Source: Rubrobacter sp. (GTDB taxonomy: Bacteria; Actinomycetota; Rubrobacteria; Rubrobacterales; Rubrobacteraceae). Taken from it: DNA of 6,713 nt. Within the stretch, counting starts at the first letter, position 1. Each line of letters begins with the position of its first letter. Position numbers and translations under genes: made by a program. The DNA lies in NCBI GenBank assembly GCA_013815575.1, contig JACDFX010000097.1:1-6713 (forward strand), in the 5' to 3' direction. Positions 1-5,980 of this stretch are shown one piece after another. The notes under the pieces are model-generated. The model ran no database searches and was not told the DNA's origin. It saw only the letters and a list, made by a program, of their open reading frames with translations.

Positions 1-1110
1 GTCTTCAGCGGCGACAAGAGCAAGGTCCGCGCTGTGGGCCGCTTCGCCCCGAAGGCCAACCCCGAGTACCGGTTCGGACCCGGCGATTCCGAGCTCTCTA
101 TGCTAATCGCGACGGACGTGCTCGCCGAGGGTTTGAACATGCAGGACTGCGACAAGATCGTCAACTACGACCTGCACTGGAACCCGGTGCGCCTCATCCA
201 GCGCTTCGGGCGCATAGACCGCATCGGGAGCGAGCACGGCGAGATCTTCGGCTTCAACTTCCTCCCGGAAACAGGCATCGAAGAGAACCTCGGCCTCGGC
301 GAGATTCTCCGCGAACGCATTAGGGAGATACAGGCCACCATCGGCGAGGACGCCGCCATCCTGGAGCCCGGCGAGAAGCTCAACCAGGAGGCCATGTACG
401 CCATCTACGAGCGGGACGAGACGAAGTTCGAGGGCTACGAGGAGGGCGAAGAGGACCTCACCGACCTCGGCGAGGCCGTGGAGCTCTTCCGCCAACTCCG
501 CGACGAAGACCCGGAAGAGTTCGGACGCATCGCCTCTCTGCGCGACGGCATCCGGGCCGGGAAGCGCTCGGACGAGAAGGGCATCTACGTCTTCTGCCAG
601 GCCGGCGGCTACCGCCAACTCTACCTGCTGGACGAGAACGGTGAAGTGGTCTCCAGAGACCCCCGCCAGATCCTGAAAACCATCTCCTGCGAGCGCGCGG
701 AGCCAGCCCTACCCGTCCCTGCCGGTTACAACCCCGCCGTCATGCGCGTAAAAGAGCGCTTCGAGCGAGAGGTCCGGGAGCGCCGCGCCGAGCGCGAGAA
801 CAGGCGTTCGCGCAACCGGGGACAACGCTACGTCCGGCGCGAGTTGCAGGTGCTGTTCGCCGGCACCGAAGACGCGGCGCTGCGGGAGAGAATCAACGCG
901 CTGGAGCGTCCCTTCGGCGGCCCGCTCGTCAGTGCCGTGGAGCGCCGCCTGAACGGCCTGCAAAGAGGAGGCGTCAAAGGGGAAGAGTTGCTCCGGGAGC
1001 TCGAAGAACTGTACTCCCGGTACAGGATGTACGAGACGGCGTCCCGTCCGAGTACGCACCGCGAAGAAGACGACACGCCGCGGATCGTGTGCAGCGAGGC
1101 GCTAACTTAA
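1..1110 (+). CDS. SNF2-type superfamily 2 helicase, C-terminal part (5' end beyond window)
   Basis: This is the C-terminal part of a SNF2/HepA-related ATP-dependent helicase or translocase acting on nucleic acid. The frame is open from base 1, so the GTG at 34 is an internal valine codon and not the start; 369 residues are visible. Residues 36-48 (IATDVLAEGLNMQ) match helicase motif V. Residues 67-76 (QRFGRIDRIG) match motif VI, with the expected arginine fingers R71 and R74. The intervening NYDLHWNPVR is typical of SNF2-like proteins. After the RecA2 lobe comes an acidic stretch near residues 120-175. A very basic, Arg-rich helical segment follows at about residues 248-282, and the C-terminus is predicted helical and charged. 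From memory, this motif wording occurs in large bacterial helicases that sometimes carry an N-terminal phospholipase-D-like domain, but that part is not visible. The gene converges on sucB. The helicase identity is firm; its biological role (repair, transcription recycling or defence) cannot be decided here. Confidence 0.88.
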   Translation, partial: VFSGDKSKVRAVGRFAPKANPEYRFGPGDSELSMLIATDVLAEGLNMQDCDKIVNYDLHWNPVRLIQRFGRIDRIGSEHGEIFGFNFLPETGIEENLGLGEILRERIREIQATIGEDAAILEPGEKLNQEAMYAIYERDETKFEGYEEGEEDLTDLGEAVELFRQLRDEDPEEFGRIASLRDGIRAGKRSDEKGIYVFCQAGGYRQLYLLDENGEVVSRDPRQILKTISCERAEPALPVPAGYNPAVMRVKERFEREVRERRAERENRRSRNRGQRYVRRELQVLFAGTEDAALRERINALERPFGGPLVSAVERRLNGLQRGGVKGEELLRELEELYSRYRMYETASRPSTHREEDDTPRIVCSEALT

Positions 1111-1113
1111 AGA

Positions 1114-1135
1114 GGGGCTCCCCGAAAGGAGCCCC
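1114..1135 (-). terminator. Hairpin between convergent helicase and sucB genes, probable terminator
   Basis: A perfect 8-bp stem (GGGGCTCC at 1114-1121, GGAGCCCC at 1128-1135) fills most of the 36-base gap between two convergent stop codons. Read on the minus strand, the loop is UUUCGG, which can close further as a U-G pair capping a UUCG tetraloop, and the stem is followed by TCTTTAA. On the plus strand there is no T-tract after the stem. It therefore looks better suited to ending the sucAB transcript, although it may serve both directions. Confidence 0.65.
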
Positions 1136-1146
1136 AAGGTACGGAT

Positions 1147-2463
1147 CTAGCCCTCCAGCAACAGCGACTCCGGGTCTTCGATCAGCTCCTTTATGCGCAC
1201 CAGGAAGCCGACCGCCTCGGCGCCGTCTATGACGCGGTGGTCGTAGGAGAGGGCGAGGTACATCATCGGGCGGACCTGGACCTCGCCGTCCACGACCATC
1301 GGCCGTTCCTGGATCTTGTGCATCCCCAGGATGGCGACCTGCGGCATGGTGAGTATGGGTGTAGAGAGCAAACTCCCGAAGATGCCGCCGTTGGTGATGG
1401 TGAACGTCCCGCCGGTGAGGTCCTCGAGCTTGAGCTTGCCCTCGCGGGCTTTGACCGCCAGGTCGGCGATGCCACCCTCTATCTCGGCGAAGCTCTTGCG
1501 GTCGGCGTCGCGCACGACGGGGACGACGAGCCCCTCGTCGGTCGAGACGGCCACGCCCAGATCGTAGTACTTCTTGAGGACCAGCTCGTTGTCCTGCAGC
1601 TCGGCGTTGACCTTGGGATGGGCCTTGAGGGCGCCGATGGCGGCTTTGGCGAAGAAGCTCATGAAGCCGAGGCGGGCGCCGGTTCGCTCCTGGAAGGACT
1701 CCTTGCGCCGCTTACGCAGGGCCATGACCGCCGTCATGTCCACCTCGTTGAAGGTGGTGAGCATCGCGGCCGTCTGCTGGGACTCGACGAGCCGCTGGGC
1801 GATGGTCTGGCGGCGGCGCGAGACCCGTACCCGCTCCTCGAGGTCGGCCCGGCCGTTCTGGGCGGCGGGCGGCGGTGTGGGCTGCTGCGCCTTGCCGTCA
1901 GTTTCCGGTTCGGCGGGTCTCTCGGGGGCTGAGGTCGTACCGGAGGTCGTGCCCTGAGACCGGATCAGGCGCTCCACGTCCTCGCGGGTGATGCGCCCGC
2001 CGGAACCGGAACCCGAAACCTCGGCCAACTGGACCCCGTACTCCTCGGCCAGCTTGCGCACCGAGGGCGAGGCGCGACCGCCACCGTCCTCCCTGTGACC
2101 GTTCGTCTCCTCCGCGGAGGGCTGCGCCGCAGGCTCGGATTCCGCCTCGGGCCCCGGCTGCTCCTCGGCCGCCTCTTCTTCCGGAGCCTCATCTTCGGCC
2201 GTCCCTTCGGATGGGGCGGCGCCGTTGCCCTCGCCCAGAGTACCGATCACCTCGCCGACCGTTACAGTGTCGCCCTCGCCCTTGGCGATAGACTGGAGTA
2301 CGCCGTCACTCTCGGCCTCTACTTCGAAGTTGATCTTGTCCGTCTCCAGCTCGACGAGCGCGTCGCCCGCCGAGACGGCGTCGCCCTCCTGTTTCAGCCA
2401 GCGCCCGACCGTCGCGTCGGCGACGGATTCACCAAGCTCCGGAACGTGTATCTCATCCGCCAC
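1147..2463 (-). CDS. sucB: 2-oxoglutarate dehydrogenase E2, dihydrolipoyllysine-residue succinyltransferase
   Basis: SucB (OdhB) is the core of the cytoplasmic 2-oxoglutarate dehydrogenase complex. It accepts the succinyl group from E1 on a lipoyl arm and transfers it to CoA, giving succinyl-CoA for the TCA cycle. The 438-residue length is near the usual 400-440. Residues 1-79 form one biotinyl/lipoyl domain, with the lipoylated lysine K43 in [10 protein letters not shown] flexible Ala/Glu/Pro-rich linker spans about 80-129. The peripheral-subunit-binding domain lies at about 131-167 ([13 protein letters not shown]). A second Pro-rich linker precedes the catalytic domain at about 208-438. The catalytic motif is DHRVIDG, with H409 and D413, and [16 protein letters not shown] at about 355-370 resembles succinyltransferases more than acetyltransferases. 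The start is GTG, preceded by AAGGTGA at 2473-2467. The gene lies 30 bases downstream of sucA on the same strand, which implies cotranscription and supports the E2o assignment over other acyltransferases. Confidence 0.95.
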   Translation of the reverse strand: MADEIHVPELGESVADATVGRWLKQEGDAVSAGDALVELETDKINFEVEAESDGVLQSIAKGEGDTVTVGEVIGTLGEGNGAAPSEGTAEDEAPEEEAAEEQPGPEAESEPAAQPSAEETNGHREDGGGRASPSVRKLAEEYGVQLAEVSGSGSGGRITREDVERLIRSQGTTSGTTSAPERPAEPETDGKAQQPTPPPAAQNGRADLEERVRVSRRRQTIAQRLVESQQTAAMLTTFNEVDMTAVMALRKRRKESFQERTGARLGFMSFFAKAAIGALKAHPKVNAELQDNELVLKKYYDLGVAVSTDEGLVVPVVRDADRKSFAEIEGGIADLAVKAREGKLKLEDLTGGTFTITNGGIFGSLLSTPILTMPQVAILGMHKIQERPMVVDGEVQVRPMMYLALSYDHRVIDGAEAVGFLVRIKELIEDPESLLLEG

Positions 2464-2466
2464 GGC

Positions 2467-2473
2467 TCACCTT
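2467..2473 (-). promoter_or_regulatory. Ribosome binding site of sucB
   Basis: The minus strand reads AAGGTGA, three bases before the GTG start, in the short sucA-sucB gap. A second purine-rich patch, GAGAGG, lies at 2480-2475. There is no room for a terminator in this gap, so sucB probably relies on the sucA transcript. Confidence 0.6.
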
Positions 2474-2493
2474 ACCTCTCTGATCTGATCCAT

Positions 2494-5367
2494 CTACGCG
2501 CTCGGGGAGGAGGCCCGCTCTTGCGTCGCCTCCACGACTTGTTTGTCCCTCTCTTCGTGCCCGTTCTTCTCGAAGGCCCCGCGCACGATGGCCGCGTGCT
2601 CTTCTTTGTGGTACCTCGCCGAACCCTGCGCCGGGCTCGGGCGGGCGGGCTTGCCGACGTAGCGTAGCGGCACCTCCCCTTCGAGAAGCTCCTCCAGCCG
2701 CGGCCGGACGAAGGTCCAGGCGCCCATGTTCGCGGGCTCTTCCTGCGCCCAGGCAACCTCCCGCAGGTTCGGGTAGCCCTCGAGGACCTCCCGGATGCTC
2801 TCCCCGGGCCAGGGGTAGAGGAGCTCGACGCGGACGACGGCCGTGGAGTCGTTCTCCTTCCGGGTGTCGCTCTCCGCGAGCTCCGTGTAGAACTTGCCGG
2901 AGCAGAGGATCAGACGCTCGATGTCCTCCGCGCGCCCCCTGGCCCCCTCGTCGTCGAGCACGGTCCGGAAGCGTCCCTCGGAGAACTCCCTGAGGCCGGA
3001 GGCCGCCATCGCATGCCTGAGCAGGCTCTTGGGCGCCATGATGACGAGGGGCCGCTTGTTCTCCTTGAGTTGCGCCTGCGCCCGGAGCAGGTGGAAGTAC
3101 TGGGCCGCCGTCGTGAGGTTGGCGATGCGCACGTTCTCCATCGCCGCGAGCTGCAGGAAACGCTCCAGCCGCGCGCTGGAGTGCTCGGGACCCTGCCCCT
3201 CGTAGCCGTGCGGCAGGAGCATGACCAGGCCCGAGGTCTCGCCCCACTTGGCCTGTCCGGAGACGATGAACTGGTCGATCATGGGCTGCCCCACGTTGGC
3301 GAAGTCCCCGTACTGGGCCTCCCAGAGCACAAGGGCGTCGTCGGCGTTCATGGTGTAGCCGTACTCGAAGCCCATCACCGCGATCTCCGAGAGCGGGCTG
3401 TTATGGACCGCGAACGACGCCTTCGCCTGCGGGATGTTCTGCATCGGGACGTAGTCCTCGCCGACCTTCTCGTCGTGCAGGACGAGGTGGCGCTGGGAGA
3501 AGGTGCCGCGCTCGGAGTCCTGACCGGTCAGCCGGATCGGGACGCCGTCCTCCAGCAGAGAGGCGAACGCGAGCGCCTCGGCGTGGGCCCAGTCGATCCT
3601 CTCTTCCCCACTCTCCCCCAGCGTCTCCCGCGTCTTGCGCAGGAGGCGCTCCAGCTTGGTGTTCGGGGTGAAGCCCTCCGGGCGCTCCAGGAGGGCGGCG
3701 TTCAGCTCGACGAGCTTCTCGGCCGCGACGGCCGTCTCGGGGACCTCCACGACGGGGGTGTGGGGCTGTTCGGTCTCTAGGTCGTCGTCGCCGACCTCGT
3801 CCTTGGGCTTTTTACGGATCTCCTCCATGCGGGCCTGGATCTCCTCGACCATCCCCTCGGCCTCCTCGGCCGTGATGACGCCCCTGTCTTCGATCTCCCT
3901 GGCCCAGATCTCGCGCACCGTGGGGTGGTCTTTGATCTTCTGGTACATGACGGGCTGGGTGTAAGCCGGCTCGTCGCCCTCGTTGTGGCCGAACCTCCGG
4001 TAGCCGATCAGGTCTATGAGGAAGTCCTTGTGGAATCTCTCCCGATAAGCGTAGGCCAGCCGCGTCGCCGCCAAACAGGCCTCCGGGTCATCGGCGTTGA
4101 CGTGGACGACCGGGATCTCGTACCCCTTCGCAAGATCGCTCGCGTAGGTCGTCGAACGCGCGTCCTGACGCTCTGTCGTGAAACCGAGCTGGTTGTTGGT
4201 GATGATGTGGATGGTCCCGCCCGTCCGGTAGCCAGGCAGCCGGCTGAGGTTGAGCGTCTCCGCCGACACGCCCTCGCCCGGGAAGGCCGCGTCTCCGTGC
4301 AGGATCACCGGCAGCGACTTCTCCTCGTCCCGAACCGGAGGACCGGCCGAGTCGCGCCTCTCCTGGGCCGCGCGGGCCATGCCTTCTACAACGGGGTTGA
4401 CGTGCTCCAGGTGGCTCGGGTTCGGGGCGAGGTTCACGAGAACCTGCTCGTCGGCCTCGGCCTCGCTCAGGTGGTAACCCCGGACACCGAGGTGGTACTT
4501 GACGTCGCCCACCCAGGCGTCGCCGGGCCGGCCCCCCGCGGAGGAGGACTCACCCTTCTCCGGCTGCTTGAACTCCCCGAAGATCCTGGAGTAGGACTTG
4601 TCCAGCACGTGCGCGAGCACGTTGAGGCGTCCGCGGTGGGCCATGCCGAGCACCATCTCCGGCGTCCCGCCCTCCGTAGCCCTGCGGGCCAGCAGGTTGA
4701 GCATCGGCACGACCATGTCGTTTCCCTCGACGGAGAACCGCTTCTGGCCGAGAAAGGACTTATGCAGAAATTTCTCGAAGGTGTCTATGCGCGTCAGGCG
4801 CATGAGCAGGCGCTTGGCGCCGTCGCCCTCCAGGCGCTTGGCGAACCGTACGGACTCCACGGCCTCCCTGAGCCAGAACCGCTCGTCCGGGTCGTGTACG
4901 TGGCCGAAGTCGTAGCCGGTGGTGTTGCAGTAGAGGTTCCTGAGCTCCTCCACGGCCTCCCTGGCCGTGGCGCTCCTCTTGGCTATGGGCCCCCCGATGA
5001 TGAGCGGCGGCAAGGTCTCCAGGTCCTCGTCCGTAATCCTGTAGAACTGGGGGTCCAGCGTCGGGTCGCCGGGGGGCTCGCTGCCCAAGGGGTCGAGCTT
5101 CGCCGCCCGATGCCCGAAGTCCCTTATGTGCCTGACGTGCTTGGAGGCCCCGACCGCCCTCTCGACGTCGAGCTCGATGTCCCGCGGGGCCGTCGCGGCG
5201 CCCCCGTTGGTCCCGTTTGGCCGCGGCGGGCTCCATGACCCGAAGAACTCCCGCGCCCCCTCGTCCACGGAGTCGGGGTCTTCACGGTACCTCTCGTACA
5301 ACTCCAGCACGTAGCCCAGGTTTGGCCCGTAGAATTGGTACTCCGTCTGCTTTTCCAACCGGATCAC
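2494..5367 (-). CDS. sucA: 2-oxoglutarate dehydrogenase E1 component (thiamine diphosphate-dependent)
   Basis: SucA (OdhA) decarboxylates 2-oxoglutarate with thiamine diphosphate and passes the succinyl group to the lipoyl arm of SucB. The 957 residues compare with about 930-950 in the standard unfused family. Residues 8-45 (QTEYQFYGPNLGYVLELYER region) match the N-terminal helical segment that docks E1o to the E2 core. A Gly/Pro/Asn-rich linker follows at about 46-62. The first thiamine-binding half shows GMAHRGRLNVL (H244), KYHLG (H292), HGDAAF (357-362) and TNNQLGFTT (390-398), the GD...NN pattern that holds the cofactor and Mg2+. The C-terminal transketolase-like half shows RLTGQDSERGTFSQRH (612-627) and LPHGYEGQGPEHSSARLERF (718-737). 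Residues 835-957 resemble the family C-terminus up to about 930 and then end in a charged tail. There is no fused acyltransferase domain like that of mycobacterial and corynebacterial Kgd/OdhA. The start is given as GTG at 5367, the first possible codon after an in-frame TAA at 5379-5377; a TTG at 5358 is an alternative. Confidence 0.96.
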   Translation of the reverse strand: MIRLEKQTEYQFYGPNLGYVLELYERYREDPDSVDEGAREFFGSWSPPRPNGTNGGAATAPRDIELDVERAVGASKHVRHIRDFGHRAAKLDPLGSEPPGDPTLDPQFYRITDEDLETLPPLIIGGPIAKRSATAREAVEELRNLYCNTTGYDFGHVHDPDERFWLREAVESVRFAKRLEGDGAKRLLMRLTRIDTFEKFLHKSFLGQKRFSVEGNDMVVPMLNLLARRATEGGTPEMVLGMAHRGRLNVLAHVLDKSYSRIFGEFKQPEKGESSSAGGRPGDAWVGDVKYHLGVRGYHLSEAEADEQVLVNLAPNPSHLEHVNPVVEGMARAAQERRDSAGPPVRDEEKSLPVILHGDAAFPGEGVSAETLNLSRLPGYRTGGTIHIITNNQLGFTTERQDARSTTYASDLAKGYEIPVVHVNADDPEACLAATRLAYAYRERFHKDFLIDLIGYRRFGHNEGDEPAYTQPVMYQKIKDHPTVREIWAREIEDRGVITAEEAEGMVEEIQARMEEIRKKPKDEVGDDDLETEQPHTPVVEVPETAVAAEKLVELNAALLERPEGFTPNTKLERLLRKTRETLGESGEERIDWAHAEALAFASLLEDGVPIRLTGQDSERGTFSQRHLVLHDEKVGEDYVPMQNIPQAKASFAVHNSPLSEIAVMGFEYGYTMNADDALVLWEAQYGDFANVGQPMIDQFIVSGQAKWGETSGLVMLLPHGYEGQGPEHSSARLERFLQLAAMENVRIANLTTAAQYFHLLRAQAQLKENKRPLVIMAPKSLLRHAMAASGLREFSEGRFRTVLDDEGARGRAEDIERLILCSGKFYTELAESDTRKENDSTAVVRVELLYPWPGESIREVLEGYPNLREVAWAQEEPANMGAWTFVRPRLEELLEGEVPLRYVGKPARPSPAQGSARYHKEEHAAIVRGAFEKNGHEERDKQVVEATQERASSPSA

Positions 5368-5368
5368 A

Positions 5369-5373
5369 CCCTC
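5369..5373 (-). promoter_or_regulatory. Purine-rich Shine-Dalgarno-like site before sucA that leaves the start open
   Basis: The minus strand reads GAGGG at 5373-5369. It lies only one base before the GTG at 5367, too close for normal spacing, but ten bases before the in-frame TTG at 5358-5356. The TTG start would remove three residues (V/M, I, R) from the N-terminus. No other candidate start lies between the in-frame TAA at 5379 and this point. Confidence 0.35.
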
Positions 5374-5408
5374 ACGTTACGGTCTTAAAGAAGCCCAAGC
5401 GTCCACGA

Positions 5409-5438
5409 GGGGAGACGGGGCACACGCCCCGCCTCCCC
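5409..5438 (-). promoter_or_regulatory. Stable GC-rich hairpin in the sucA leader (terminator, attenuator or mRNA structure)
   Basis: The arms are 5409-5421 and 5426-5438, with a four-base loop. As minus-strand RNA, all 13 positions pair: 6 bp, one G-U wobble (5432 with 5415), then 6 bp closed by a GUGU loop. As plus-strand RNA the same position is an A-C mismatch, so the minus strand is the likely functional one. It begins 98 bases after the TPR stop and ends 41 bases before the sucA start. No T-run follows directly (the minus strand continues TCGTGGACG), so it is not a textbook intrinsic terminator. The rest of the 169-base gap (5368-5536) holds only weak promoter-like words on the minus strand: TATCAT at 5488-5483, and TTGACT at 5469-5464 without a matching -10. 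Confidence 0.6.
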
Positions 5439-5536
5439 CACGCCGCGCTCTTGCAAGGCTATAAGTCAACTCGATCATCCCTATGATACCCCACATGGCT
5501 GGTGAGATCCTTACCCCCGAACGGGTCCACCTAGAC

Positions 5537-5860
5537 CTACCCGCCGAGCTGGACCTGCGCGAGCCTGAGGTCCTCGGCCATCCCACTGTGCCCGAACTTC
5601 TCGGCCTTTCCGACGCCCGTCCCGTAGGCCTCCCGCGCCTCGTCTTCCCGCCCGAGCTTCGTAAGGACTTCACCCAGCCGCAGGTAAGCGTTACCCTCAT
5701 CTTCGTGGGCCTCCACGTACCTCTTCAGGACCACGGCCTCGTCCTCATCGCGGCCGGCCTTGCCGTACTCGTTCGCCAGGGCCAGCAGGCCCGTGGGGTT
5801 CTCGGGGTTATCGGCCAGCATCCGCTCGAAGTAGTCGATCCTGTTCTGCGCGTTCTCCAC
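5537..5860 (-). CDS. Small tetratricopeptide-repeat (TPR) protein
   Basis: This 107-residue acidic, soluble-looking protein has two recognisable TPR units, at about residues 22-55 and 56-89. Their helix-turn-helix pattern is visible in GLLALANEYGKAGRDEDEA and in AYLRLGEVLTKLGREDEARE, with the conserved small and aromatic positions in place. An additional N-terminal helix (NRIDYFERMLADNPENP) resembles the second half of a preceding repeat. TPR proteins are protein-binding scaffolds, and no partner is indicated by the sequence. No signal peptide or membrane segment is seen. The start is GTG, preceded five bases upstream by AAAGGG (5871-5866); upstream in frame there is a TAG at 5896-5894 and no other start codon. 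The gene sits between the sigma-factor terminator and the sucA leader and reads in the same direction as both. Its function is unknown. Confidence 0.85.
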   Translation of the reverse strand: MENAQNRIDYFERMLADNPENPTGLLALANEYGKAGRDEDEAVVLKRYVEAHEDEGNAYLRLGEVLTKLGREDEAREAYGTGVGKAEKFGHSGMAEDLRLAQVQLGG

Positions 5861-5895
5861 GGGGACCCTTTCGTCGAAGCTCTCTGCGACCTCCT

Positions 5896-5901
5896 AGTAT
5901 A
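5896..5901 (-). promoter_or_regulatory. Candidate -10 element for the TPR gene
   Basis: The minus strand reads TATACT, which matches five of six bases of TATAAT. It lies just past the sigma-factor terminator and about 36 bases before the TPR start codon. Transcription from about 5889 would give a leader of roughly 29 bases that includes the AAAGGG ribosome site. No good -35 hexamer is found at 16-18 bases, where the T-tract of the terminator falls, so this rests on the -10 and its position. Confidence 0.35.
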
Positions 5902-5916
5902 GTGCTGAAGCCCCCG

Positions 5917-5955
5917 AAAAAGGAGAAGCCGCCCGCGCAGCGGCGTGGCGGCTTC
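5917..5955 (-). terminator. Intrinsic terminator of the sigma-factor gene
   Basis: On the minus strand a 9-bp stem (GAAGCCGCC at 5955-5947 pairing with GGCGGCTTC at 5933-5925) encloses a 13-base loop that can add a further CGC/GCG pairing. It is followed by TCCTTTTTC, with five consecutive T at 5921-5917. It lies 25 bases past the sigma-factor TGA. This is a classic Rho-independent arrangement on this strand. Confidence 0.88.
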
Positions 5956-5980
5956 GTCTCTTTACCGGGGCCTTGCGGGA

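Noticed and set aside
1..1110. DISARM DrmD identity for the helicase
   Set aside because: The motif VI wording here (QRFGRIDRIGS, followed by a FNFLPE stretch) differs from the QREGRVDRFGQ type I associate with DrmD-like proteins, and no methyltransferase or other DISARM genes are in the window.
2453..3247. 264-codon minus-strand open frame overlapping the end of sucA
   Set aside because: It is a shifted frame of sucA with a Gly/Arg/Ala-rich translation and no domain. The sucA frame itself is intact across the region, so no frameshift needs explaining.
3925..5238. 437-codon plus-strand open frame inside sucA
   Set aside because: Long antisense frames are common opposite high-GC3 genes. The minus strand carries every SucA motif, and this frame gives a low-complexity Val/Arg/Leu-rich product.
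5441..5530. Full sigma-70 promoter for sucA
   Set aside because: TATCAT (5488-5483) has no -35-like hexamer at 16-18 bases, and TTGACT (5469-5464) has only GC-rich sequence where its -10 should be. Neither makes a pair, so I mention them only as weak words.
5483..5902. 139-codon plus-strand open frame opposite the TPR gene
   Set aside because: It lies almost wholly antisense to a protein with clear TPR pattern. Its own translation is Leu/Val-rich without any recognisable domain, as expected for the opposite strand of a GC-rich gene.
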